Positions 11,516-20,739 of a stretch of DNA of 43,050 bases are shown here, piece after piece. The notes under the pieces are model-generated. The model made no database searches, was not told where the DNA came from, and worked only from the letters and a program-made list of their open reading frames with translations. Source of the DNA: Gamarada debralockiae (taxonomy: Eukaryota > Ascomycota > Leotiomycetes > Helotiales > Hyphodiscaceae). The stretch covers positions 1-43,050 of the forward strand of contig NXFV01000302.1 in NCBI GenBank assembly GCA_002803225.1. Reading direction: 5' to 3'. Position 1 is the first letter of the stretch. Every line of letters begins with the position of its first letter. A program made the translations under genes and the position numbers.

Positions 11516-12415
11516 TCAATCACCGTCAAATCTCCTCAAAGTGTAGATCACAGTCTCGGAATCTGTGGAATTGGCGGACATTGTATGTTCTGTAAATCCA
11601 ATTGGGCCATAAACAAGTGAACTGAAATGCGGGATCAACTGTGCAAACCGCACTTATAGCTTCAAGAAGATACCTAATATACCGAGACACGATTTCATTT
11701 GTGAGATTTATTGAGTCAAATAGTCGTTGGGTACCTGCTGCAAAGCCTGAAGTTGAAGTTTGAGATTTCTCAGCATGTATTCGGCGAAGAGAACGAGGAT
11801 TAGCATCTTAGCATTTTCATCGGCGTTAAGTGACGGTACCCTGAGATACTCAAGTATAAGGAGATTATAAGAAAGATCAGTGTGAGCTCTCATTTGATCG
11901 TTTCTAACTAGATTTCTCATTGGGCAGGAAAGATTTCCGTTTGGAGTTACATCCAAGCAATACTTGTCCTATATTTTGCCACGACCTTGTATGATTACCA
12001 AACAGGTTCCTACTTTAGTTTAGGAACCAAGATTTTATTGCATGTGTCGATGTAAGAAAATCTGGGTGCATGCTGCATGTCTGGCTCATGGGATAATGGG
12101 TGCTTTCAGTTACGGCTGCGAAAGAATGGAGAAAAATACCGTCTTCAAGACTTTCTTTTTGAACGTTAACACTTTTTAATGGAACAATAAATATGAATTC
12201 AGAGGATAAAGCAAAATTTCAAAGCATCAATTAGAATTGAAGGTCTTTAGAAGACGTTCGCGCGTTCTATCTTCCTGAACTCCAAGCTGGCTATCCTACA
12301 AATACAAATACATTACCTCCGAGTCTCCGCTCGCCTCGAATAAAGCGGACAGTCGTCTGCCAAACACCCTGCAACTAATAAACTTCGCCCAAATTCCCCA
12401 TCAGTGCAAAAGTCT
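11516..12415. other. AT-rich intergenic region
   Basis: About 900 bp between two minus-strand genes. One minus-strand frame (11708-11956) is open but matches no family I recognise and lacks supporting signals. I see no RNA gene. It presumably holds the promoter of the dead MFS gene and the 3' UTR of the RTA1-like gene. Confidence 0.45.
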
Positions 12416-13504
12416 TTATCCAGAGCTCTGAAGCTGCTCTACAGCAATCAACGAGATTGCCTCCTTGCTGGTCCCTGTTGTAGGAACCGGCTCATACTCA
12501 AGATTGTTGAACTTGTTTTGAAACCCGAACCCAGGATGGAATATGATCAGTGCAAAAACTGCGATAGTGATCATGCTGAAAATATGTCAGTTACTGGCCA
12601 GATTGTTGTGGCACCGCAGGTCGGCTCACCAAGACTCAAGAATAATGAACGGCGTCTCCTCCCTCATCAACCGATTATTCCACCCCCCACCCAACTCAAT
12701 AACCCTATAAACACACCTCGTGAAGATCGTCATGAATGATACTCCCAACGCCCACAGGAAACCCCTGAACCTCGCACTACCTCTCAGCTTCTTGTACGCA
12801 GGGTTCTTCCAACTCTGATGTTGTCGAGTTCGAAATGCGAAGTCCGCACATGCGATGCCGAACAGGATGAGGGACACTATTTGGAAGATGAGACCAGCGA
12901 GCATGAGATGGTTTCCGAGGTCCATGGTGCTTTGTTTCGTTGCTGAGGATGCGACACCTCCGCCGGCACCTTGGAGGGAGAGTGAGATTATGTCGCAGTT
13001 GATGAAGAACCGCGTGTACCAGATTGGTTTTATGCGGGATATGCCTTCGCCGTAGACGATCACACTGTCATTTGTTAGGGAGGTTGTGTGCGAGTGGGAA
13101 GGAGGACTTGCATTCTTGAAAGGCAGAGATATATCCCAGCAGAGTAGAAGGCGGGTGCTGTGGTGAGGCACACGATCTGGACGAGGAACCTGTCCGAAAA
13201 TATTAGATAAGTCCAGTGTCAAAAGACAAGAAGAGGTTGAGTAAACACACGTGCTCAGCTTGTAAGGGTTGTTGTGCATGAGTATTCGTCCCAAATATCC
13301 CACTAGTTCTGAGCTTGAACCCAAGAGCATCGCAGCCATGAATGACCAAGTCTTGTATTTGCATCCTAAAATAAGGTGACCCACTGACGAGAGGCCGAAT
13401 ATCCCAACGAATATGATGCTTGCTGCCATGCTGGGTGCGTATCCAAGAGGAGAGCCGTCGGCTGGGCAGCCAGGCCCAATCATTTGGCACTTTATGTCCG
13501 CCAT
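12416..13504 (-). CDS. RTA1-like membrane protein, 308 aa
   Basis: This belongs to the RTA1-like family of fungal seven-helix membrane proteins linked to lipid translocation and resistance to toxic compounds, including the Rsb1 and Rta1 groups. Exons are 13504-13251, 13189-13112, 13064-12630 and 12575-12416, all phase-consistent. Diagnostic sequence includes AAMLLGSSSELVGYLGRILM, FYSAGIYLCLSRIVIVYGEG (built across the second intron), LQGAGGGVAS, and IFTRCVYRVIELGGGW near the C terminus. The hydrophobic spacing fits seven helices and the length is normal. The start is the ATG at 13504; the upstream GTG is not used in fungi. Intron 2 (13111-13065) has a GC donor (GCAAGT) instead of GT. Intron 3 (12629-12576) restores a conserved hydrophobic C-terminal helix that a simple ORF reading would lose. 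The gene is intact and divergent from the Zn2Cys6 gene at 14407. Confidence 0.9.
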
Positions 13505-14406
13505 GTTGAACTTTCGCACTGAGCGAAAAATTTTTGAGAAGTCTCAGGTATCAATGGGGTCAAAAGAAAGAGAAATTCTTGACTGTTGACAGAATGAAAT
13601 GCCCGAACGCGAAGACGAAAGTTGGATGAATAAAGACTGACTGAGTTGGGGAAATTAAGGTAAATATCTACTCATGAATCCACTGGAATCTCTCCAAAAA
13701 TAATAACGTACGAAGCATACACAGAACCCCTTTGTCCTGGGTGCCCCAAATAGAGTTCAGGGCTGAGCCTCATCATCCAAAGTATGTGATAGGGCGCACC
13801 GCGAACTCTTCCGTGATAGGTTTAGGGCAAAACAGCACACTCCCTGGCGAAGAAACCAATCCAAAACAAAATCCTGGAAATCATGCCTGGCATAATTTTA
13901 TGGGGGTAATGTTAGTCGTACCTGAAGCAACATGGAAGGAGCAAGCAAGGAATAGACGATGTGCACCGAAGATCGGAGCTGGCCTCGATCGAAGCGCTAG
14001 GCGATTCTGGGGAAGTTTCGCGACAGGGGTGCGTTGTGTCCCGGCCGTAAATAAACGGGTCGGCTTACCTCTCTCGTTCCCCTCAACCAGCTCAGCATCT
14101 TCCATAACTTCTCTCACAGTCATGCTAAGCTAGTTAGTGCTGACGGATTGTCCATAATCAGGACCATTGACAGTTCAGCTACAAGAACGGTGACTCCGAG
14201 AGATACATGCTGGAAGAGTCTGGGATCACTCTGGGGCCTGGAGATGACCCCTAGTTCCGACCGGGTACCGGAAAATTGTTTTGTAGGCCATAAAGGGCTG
14301 GAAGCCGCATCCGGAACTTTTCACGAGAAGCCCTCCTTGAGAACGCGCTATCCTGCAAGAAGCTCATCCAAAACCAACCTTTCGACCGCCTCGCTTTGCC
14401 ATCAAT
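13505..14406. other. Divergent promoter region between RTA1-like gene and Zn2Cys6 gene
   Basis: About 900 bp between divergent genes. Overlapping open frames on both strands (13732-14133 plus, 13881-14123 minus) match no family. The minus frame starts with an ATG (MTVREVMEDAELVEG) followed by a possible donor, so a small unrecognised gene is possible but unsupported. The arrangement would allow the regulator to control the RTA1-like gene; that is inference. Confidence 0.4.
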
Positions 14407-15990
14407 ATGGGCCGCCATATCGGACGTAGTAGAGGTTGCCGAACTTGTATCATGCGAAGAGTAAAGGTCATTGGAAGTTGCTCCTTGCCCGATCGCAGTG
14501 GCTGACTAAAAGCAGTGCGGTGAGGAAAAACCAGAATGCTATCAGTGTATTAGCTCCGGCTGGGAATGCCCTGGACCTGTCGAGGGTGCTATTTTCATCG
14601 ACATGTCAGAAAGTGTCCGCCAGAAGAAGACCAGATCAGACGCCGAGAGGTCTAGGAGAGCCCACCGCCTGCAGGATACCTCTCGCCTGCGTGGACAAGA
14701 ATCAGATTCCAAGAAGCACGAGGCAATGGAAGTCGCTGCTTCAACGCTCCTAAAGTCCTATCAACCCAATCGGGGAGACGTATTCCAGGATCTCTACATT
14801 GCTCATTTCATTTCTTTGCAAGATACAACTGTGCATTCATGGATCACTGAGGTACCGAAGCTTGCTTCCGCCCCTTCAAGTCGGTCGGAATTATATGGAA
14901 TCCGAGCGGCAACTATGGCCCTGTACGGAAGACTTTCTCGAAACAGAGATCTTGAGCTGGAAGCCTCGAAGTGGTACTCGAAGGGCCTCAGTGCCCAACG
15001 GGAAACCCTTTCATTGGCCGCCAGAAAGCAGGGCTATTCACCATGCAGCCACGGGGCAGTGGGTGCCGCCTTGATGTTTTCGTATTTTGAATCTGTCATT
15101 TGTACTATGCCAATGGGCTGGATGCAACACTATGCCGCAGCTGTCAAGATGTGTGAGATTGCGGGACCGGAGAAATGCCAGACGGGGCTGATGTATATGT
15201 TCTTTCGCTCCATCAGAGTTGCCGCCGTAAGTCTTTCGGATTTCTCAACCGCTTCTTTCCAATGTACTGACAAACACAGTTCACTGCTTCATTGACCATG
15301 GACCAACCCTGCGTCCTGGCTTCGGAACCCTGGTGTACTGTTCCCTTCGATCAAAATCCCAAGATGCCATTCGATGAACTTGTCGATATTCTTTTGCAGT
15401 TGCCATCTTGTTTGCCCTGCCGCAACGAAATGAGAATTGTTCGAAACGACAGCCCTACCAAATCGGAAGTTTTGAGACGCTATCTCGGCACCACTGCGAA
15501 GCACTTTCTACACCGCCTCGACGAGTTCTGGCAAGAGCATAAGGACGGGGTTGATCCACACTATGATCAACGAATCCAAGGAATCTCTTCCTCTCTCGCC
15601 AACGACAAAAGCAATACACAGGGAATCCTATGCACACATCCGTTCAAGAGCTCGCCTGATGCGTATTTCACCTCCATGTTCGATGCAGGCAAGCTAATCG
15701 CAGTGGGCCTCCTGGGGGCAGCGTCACTGGTACCAAACTCATACAACCAGGCAATCATCATGCATGGCGCTTCAATCCTTGCCTCAGCTGAGTATTGCGA
15801 AACCGAGGGGCTATTCAATGGTGTTTCTTTCTCAATGGTTCTCCCCATCAAACTCGTTTGTTTGCTTTCACCGTCTGAAGAACAAAGGACACTTGCTCAG
15901 CATGTGCTTTTGAAGTGGGGTTCTGGAAGAGGGCTGGCTGATATCTGTAAGGTGGCTGCACCGTCGTATCTCGACCGCAGTCATGGATAG
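14407..15990 (+). CDS. Zn2Cys6 transcription factor, about 493 aa
   Basis: Exons are 14407-14466, 14516-15226 and 15280-15990. The N-terminal binuclear zinc cluster spans intron 1: GCRTCIMRRVK joins to CGEEKPECYQC then ISSGWEC, giving Cys-x2-Cys-x6-Cys-x6-Cys-x2-Cys-x6-Cys, the complete Gal4-type pattern. A basic stretch (RQKKTRSDAERSRRAHR) follows. The rest is helical sequence typical of the fungal-specific regulatory domain, with no nonsense codon. The intron 1 donor (GTCATT at 14467) is weak; the stronger GTAAAG six bases earlier would break the zinc-cluster spacing, so I prefer GTCATT. Intron 2 has canonical GTAAGT and CACAG. It is a probable nuclear DNA-binding regulator with unknown targets. 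Confidence 0.85.
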
Positions 15991-16463
15991 CTTGAGAAGC
16001 TTGGGCCTGCTCGGCCGACGACCATAGGGACCACATGGCTGCAGACCTCCGATGCTCACTTTCATGAGTAATTCACCGGCCTTAAGGATTCACCTTAGGT
16101 ATGGGAAGGTGGGTGTAAACCCCGACAGTTTGAGGCCTAAAATACGTGATCGCGTCCTCTGCTGACCACATCAAAGGTGAACCAAGTCGCGTCTTGCAAT
16201 AAGTAAATGAAAACCTCTACATTTTCGCCGTTACTCTGTCGAGCCTTTGCCCCCTGAACTTCATCAACATCAACGAACTTCAACTTCCTCGATTGATTCA
16301 ACCTCTTCATCTTCTATTGAAGCTGTCAGCGGTCTTTCAACTTCATCGTCTACGAATCTCTTCATCAAACCTGGACAACTAAAAATCAACATCTTCCACA
16401 CCCTCATCCGGTCTTTCTCTCATCGCGATCATCAAACAAGCATTCAACTACGATTATCAACTC
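15991..16463. other. Intergenic region before the 2EXR gene relic
   Basis: About 470 bp between two plus-strand genes. 16247-16460 is C/T- and A-rich in the style of a long fungal 5' leader. I see no convincing coding sequence. Confidence 0.4.
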
Positions 16464-17455
16464 ATGGGCGGCGGCAAAATAACGAGCCTCAATCTCAATC
16501 GCATTTCCTCGACCCCATCTTCCTCCTCTACTACAAAGCAATGCCTCTTCCTCCGACGCCGACCGCCCGAGATACGCAACAAAATCTACGACCTCAGCTT
16601 CCCAACCAACACAACCGTCTCTCTAGACACATACAATATATTCAATCGCGTTACTAACTACGAAAATGGAACCGCCTCTCTCCCACTCCACGAAACTGTC
16701 CTCTCGCTTGCCCGTACCTGTCGCCACATTCGCAACGAAGTTGTCCCAATGCACTTTGGAAGCAGCATGTTCTCCTTTCGCAAAGGCTACCAAATGTAGC
16801 AGTTCATGTTTTCGATTGGCAAGGATAACAGAGTATCAATTCGGCAGTTAGAGTTTGCATGGGGTTACGAATGTCCGATGCAACAAGTCTCGCTGTTAGG
16901 AGAGTTTGTCAACCTGCAGAGACTGCACATTGGAGTCAACCGAGATATGATTCCTAGCATCGGTCGCACACAGAAAATTTGGAAGGCATACGGCGTCAGC
17001 ACATTAAGAGCAATTCGTGGGCTATCTAATCTTGATCTGAAGGTAAGGCAGGTTGGCTGGAATCAGGCGGGAGTGGAGATCAGCGCTATTTTTGAAGGAG
17101 ACAAGCCGACCACGAGACCATTTGGCCCATCGGCTACTCTTCAAGATGTCTTTCTCCGGGGTGGAATGTTTGATGAAAGTGTCGTGGACGAGTTTCAGGC
17201 CGTGCTGAAGGAAGAACTTGGAATTGATAAAGAAGAAGGCGCTGTGAGGCCCGGAAACCAACATCTGTCACACGCGTCAATAAGACAAAGATCCTAGGAA
17301 TTGAGGTTAACGTTACAAGAGTTTCTCAGGGGGAAGCGCAACCGGTTATGCTTGGTCGACGTGGGGCAGCTGCGAAAGGAGAGGCGAAGAGACGAGGAGC
17401 GGAGGGACCCGCGAGGGGGACCTGCAAAGGGAACTGCGAAGAAGTGACATTGTAG
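16464..17455 (+). pseudogene. 2EXR-domain protein, premature stop and frameshift
   Basis: The 2EXR family is a large fungal group of proteins with an N-terminal F-box-like motif and unknown function. The ATG at 16464 leads to FLRRRPPEIRNKIYDLSF (about residues 29-46), the family hallmark. After LARTCRHIRNEVVPMHFGSS a TAG at 16797-16799 interrupts the frame, which continues in register (QFMFSIGKDNRVSIRQLEF) to 17297 with the expected leucine-rich C-terminal half and VVDEFQAVLKEELGI. A one-base shift near 17240-17260 then gives an open tail (KILGIEVNVTRVSQG) to a stop at 17453-17455. Two lesions in otherwise well-preserved coding sequence suggest recent inactivation. Confidence 0.75.
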
Positions 17456-18663
17456 GAAGTTCTAGACAATTATGACTTGTGATGATTGATGATTAATGTA
17501 TAATAGGCCTGGGCTTCGGATGAAGGAGGACACTTTGATAGCCTGCCAAAACAATAAACTTCTTGAAAGCAGAAATAATGACTGAACTGGGTTCCGAGTG
17601 ACCGACCAATGCTCCATATTGATTAAAGATTCCAAATATCCCATTTTATGTGTGAAGTGCTCCACCCATGCGGGAGTGCTTCTTCAAATCCTCGACAGTC
17701 TCAATATTTCTATAGTCAAGCTTAAATTTTCTGCAGAAACCCTGTCATTTCCATGTAACTAGAGTGGAACCTTCTTTAGCACTTTAAAATAGAATAATTC
17801 TCTTTTTAGTTTTTGGAAGCTTGAATTCTAGCGACACAAGTCGGTGAAAGCCACGTTTTCCATGGCAAATCAATGAGATTCTAGGTCTTCCAGAAAGTTT
17901 GATGGAAGAGTTAGTACTTGTCCATACTAGATCTTTCTACAGATGGTTGATGGAACTTCAATGAATTATGAAGAAGCAACATTTGATTTCAACCTCAATT
18001 GGCCCCAGACGTCCTTCGTCTCGCAATCATACCAAAACTCTGATATCCCTCTAGGCAACAGTACGCCCTCCTTGATAAATCAAAATGACCGATCCCAAAG
18101 TCAAAACCAGAGAGACATCAAAACCCGCAGCAAACCTTGGCCATCATTGTTCGTTTTCGATCGTTCAACCTCTCTCCCCCCCCCCCTCCCAAAAAACCGC
18201 GGCCCCCCGAGATATGAAGCATCATAAACTGCCAAATCTCAATGTATTCAAAGTCGCTCCAACCGCAGTTTCGAAACCAAAACATTGATTACGACTCTAG
18301 TATCATAGTAGAAGATAACCCTAGTCAAGATACATAGTCCGAAGCCGAGATGGGCTTCTCGGAAGTTGCAAACGGGTGTACAACGAGGCCGCCTCCGTAT
18401 ATTTTACCAGTAACACTTTCACTATCTACAGTCCCCAGAAAATTGACCCAGGTCCTGCAGATCGTAGGTAATAGCCGGATTCCTTGTCTCAAATTGCTCA
18501 ACATCCACTAGGGACTCACATCCAGATTTGACTTGAGATTTATCGAACCCTCCTTTCCAAAACCTTGGAAGAGTGCAAACTTCTCCAAAATCCGACTATC
18601 TTTGTTTCTTGGGTGTCGATAAAGGAGGGGACTCAGAAACAACAGAGAGATCTCATGTATGTT
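17456..18663. other. Non-coding stretch with possible 2EXR leader remnant
   Basis: About 1.2 kb without a recognisable gene. The open frame 17943-18227 starts with ATG and is rich in Asn, Gln and Ser, but its composition is not diagnostic. A run of 11 C sits at 18176-18186. The frame could be the disordered leader of the 2EXR relic downstream; this is a weak guess. Confidence 0.35.
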
Positions 18664-18903
18664 ACTGGCTTGAAAGAAGTGAGAGCTGCCTTGCGTTAGC
18701 TGCAGAAGGTGAACCTTGGGGTCGTCTCGGGGTTGGATTGCTAGAAGATGGTGTGGGTGTTTTGCTTTGAGGTGAAGCATGTGAAGGATTTTGAGAAGAT
18801 GCTGAGAGATGAGATTGGAAGGGATAACCAGCCTGTTACTACAGCTGTTCAGAACAATGTTAACGAGAATGAGGTGGAGATGAAGGCGAAAAATTCAAGC
18901 TGA
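18664..18903 (+). pseudogene. Second 2EXR relic, C-terminal half only
   Basis: Read in one frame from 18664, the segment gives GLKEVRAALR, TAG, LQKVNLGVVSGLDC, TAG, KMVWVFCFEVKHVKDFEKML then RDEIGRDNQP, ending at TGA 18901-18903. The closing FEKMLRDEIGRD matches the end of the neighbouring 2EXR protein in style (FQAVLKEELGID), and the leucine spacing before it matches LRAIRGLSNLDLKV. Two TAG stops (18697-18699 and 18742-18744) make it a relic. Family assignment is by pattern only. Confidence 0.5.
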
Positions 18904-19154
18904 TACATTGGTATATTGTGATTGCTCATTTTGAGTCTTTCATGGATTGCCTGAATCTTACACCCCTTGCGAACTACATTACAGATGAGCAATTGAGCGG
19001 CAAATGAATCTTCGATTTGCTGATATCCCAAACACAAACAATCGTAAATCCGCCTTACTTTTTGTGACAAGATTTCCCTATGACCTCGTGCTTGAAAGGT
19101 CAAATGATGACTGTTTCTTAAAATTCTACAAAGGTTTACTCCTAGCTTCACTAC
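18904..19154. other. Non-coding spacer before the fold-back element
   Basis: About 250 bp between the 2EXR relic and the left arm of the inverted repeat. A minus-strand frame is open across it but shows no family pattern. Confidence 0.3.
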
Positions 19155-19393
19155 CCCTTCGAGCATAGATATGCCGTTTTCTCTAAACCCTCAGGGGTCT
19201 GTTTACTTGGCTTGTTTTAACCCACCTTTAAACTACTTTATACGCTCTGCACTGAATATAATAAGCGTTACTGGATAAGGGGGACAATAGAGCCTCTAAA
19301 AACATTAAAATATGTACTAAAATGTATTTAAACAAGCTAAGTGAACAGACCATGAGGGGTTTGGAGAAAACGGCACATCTACGCTCGAAGGAA
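19155..19393. mobile_element. Fold-back / MITE-like element with about 66-bp inverted arms
   Basis: The arms at 19155-19220 and 19326-19393 are inverted copies. For example GCCGTTTTCTCTAAACCC on the left pairs with the complement of GGGGTTTGGAGAAAACGGC on the right, and the match extends outward through CCTTCGAGC(A/G)TAGAT(A/G)TGCC and inward to GCTTGTTTAA. Most mismatches are transitions. The arms enclose about 105 bp of AT-rich non-coding DNA. A single transcript would form a long hairpin. I could not define a target duplication, so ends are approximate and the superfamily is unknown. Confidence 0.7.
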
Positions 19394-19701
19394 TAAGACA
19401 CCGATTGTCCAGCTTTGCCATGAATTGCCATTCAATATCTATCTTATACCCGGAAACCAGGTTTTTATTCAGATTCATACACTCATTGAGAATGTCCAGA
19501 GATGTTAGCTGATGTACCTTCGGATAACATAGCACTTTACAATCCTGGACGTCTGCTCTAGGGTCGCCACCTATTCTGTGAATCACATTCTTGTCGCCTT
19601 CTGATTTTGGTAACAGGACACCTTTTCACAACAGAACTTTACCTCTGTTCATGGTTGGTTTCTCCGGCAACTCTGATACTATAACATTAGGATTTGCCTC
19701 C
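19394..19701. other. Non-coding stretch, no gene recognised
   Basis: About 310 bp. An open minus-strand frame crosses it (19317-19586), but it runs into the fold-back arm and has no recognisable family pattern. Confidence 0.35.
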
Positions 19702-19979
19702 TGTAACAGCTACAGATAGCTGGAGGGCAACAGCAGGGATCACAATATATTAGAGAAGTAGCACTTACCTTTTCACATAGGGTCAGCAAACCTTACTTAT
19801 ACTTCACTCCTAGCTACTATCTTCACAAGCTAGCTGTACTAGTAGCTGATTGTACAGGTGATTGTACAGCTGACTGTGCGCAAGCATCTTCGAACCCTTT
19901 AGGGTCTCTAAGGTCCCTGTAACCTAGACTATCCCTTCAGGGCCTAGGCTCCTATTACACCTCCCGTCCGTATATTACA
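19702..19979 (-). mobile_element. Solo-LTR-like block, 278 bp
   Basis: Read on the minus strand the block starts TGTAATATACGG and ends AGCTGTTACA, giving TG...CA termini within a short inverted repeat (TGTAA...TTACA) as in retrotransposon LTRs. Size and lack of coding capacity fit a solo LTR, possibly of Ty1/copia type. No internal retrotransposon region adjoins it. I did not find a clear 5-bp target duplication, which lowers confidence. Confidence 0.35.
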
Positions 19980-20080
19980 AATCCGCCTAACCACATCGAC
20001 CTCCATCCATCCTAACAATTTAACAGTTCCCGGTCTTTAGACTGTCAAACATGCAACTGCGAACCTAAAGTTACAGCTCA

Positions 20081-20412
20081 ATGGCTGGCAAATCTTTGCA
20101 GGGTTCAAGCCTTTCATCGACCTTCAACGACTCTGACCCGCAGAAACCCTCCACTACCGATATTCATCGAATTCCTCCCCTTCACCTTCTTTCGACATTA
20201 CCTGAAGTCTTTGATCTGCATCCCCATGCCAACAAAATGACAAACTTCGAGCTTGACCACGTTTCCTCGAGTTACTCTACTCAGTAGAATTGCCTCTTCC
20301 TCCGACGTCTACCTCCAGAAATTCGGAACAAGATCTAGGGCCATTGCTTTCCATTCGATACTACTATCCGCCCTGCACTACTTGCAGTCGACAAGTACGA
20401 GCGATACCAATT
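20081..20412 (+). pseudogene. Third 2EXR relic, N-terminal half only
   Basis: The ATG at 20081 opens a Ser/Thr-rich leader. After a TAG at 20285-20287 the same frame continues CLFLRRLPPEIRNKI, then a second TAG, then GHCFPFDTTI. This matches CLFLRRRPPEIRNKIYDLSF and FPTNTTV of the 16.5-kb copy, and the nucleotide run TGCCTCTTCCTCCGACG is shared. The similarity fades by about 20412, where the sequence becomes the antisense strand of the aldo-keto reductase tail. It is therefore a truncated paralog. Confidence 0.7.
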
Positions 20413-20739
20413 AATGCTACATGTAAAATTATATCCATGTTCAGCTTCCCATTTAAGCAAAGGTAGATGCGCCAAAAACTTAGGGACCCTCGGCCCCTCT
20501 ACTGGCATCGTAGCTAAAATCCCATTAATTTCGTTAAGCTCCTCAGCCGTGACATGGACATCCTTCGTATTCTCCTGAACACGACTAACAGTCGTCGCCC
20601 CTGGAATTGGAATAACGGTGGGATGCCCCTTCGTGCCTGAGTACGCTCTGACCCACCCAATAGCCAACTGTGCAAGCGTATACCTTTTTTTCTCGGCAAC
20701 TTTACTGATGGTCTTCACGAGCTCCAAGTTCCCTGAAAA
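20335..20739 (-). pseudogene. Aldo-keto reductase (pyridoxal reductase-like), severed C-terminal part
   Basis: The minus-strand frame reads FSGNLELVKTISKVAEKK, then LAQLAIGWVRAY and HPTVIPIPGATTVSRVQEN, then DVHVTAEELNEINGILA. This is the C-terminal third of an aldo-keto reductase of the Plr1-like group, including the IPIPGATTVSRVQEN segment that contributes to the NADPH site. It has no start codon; it is preceded by a TAA. It fits end to end with the N-terminal part at 23010-23787: EEN there is followed here by FSGNLELV, the spacing expected in the intact family. The last 45 or so residues before the stop at 20335 are not typical, so the true end may lie nearer 20450. Confidence 0.85.

Noticed and set aside
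13732..14133. 133-codon plus-strand frame and overlapping 80-codon minus-strand frame
   Set aside because: They shadow each other, have no recognisable motif and lie in a divergent promoter region.
17943..18227. 94-codon ATG frame rich in Asn, Gln and Ser
   Set aside because: Low-complexity composition, an 11-C run inside it, and no family pattern or splice context.
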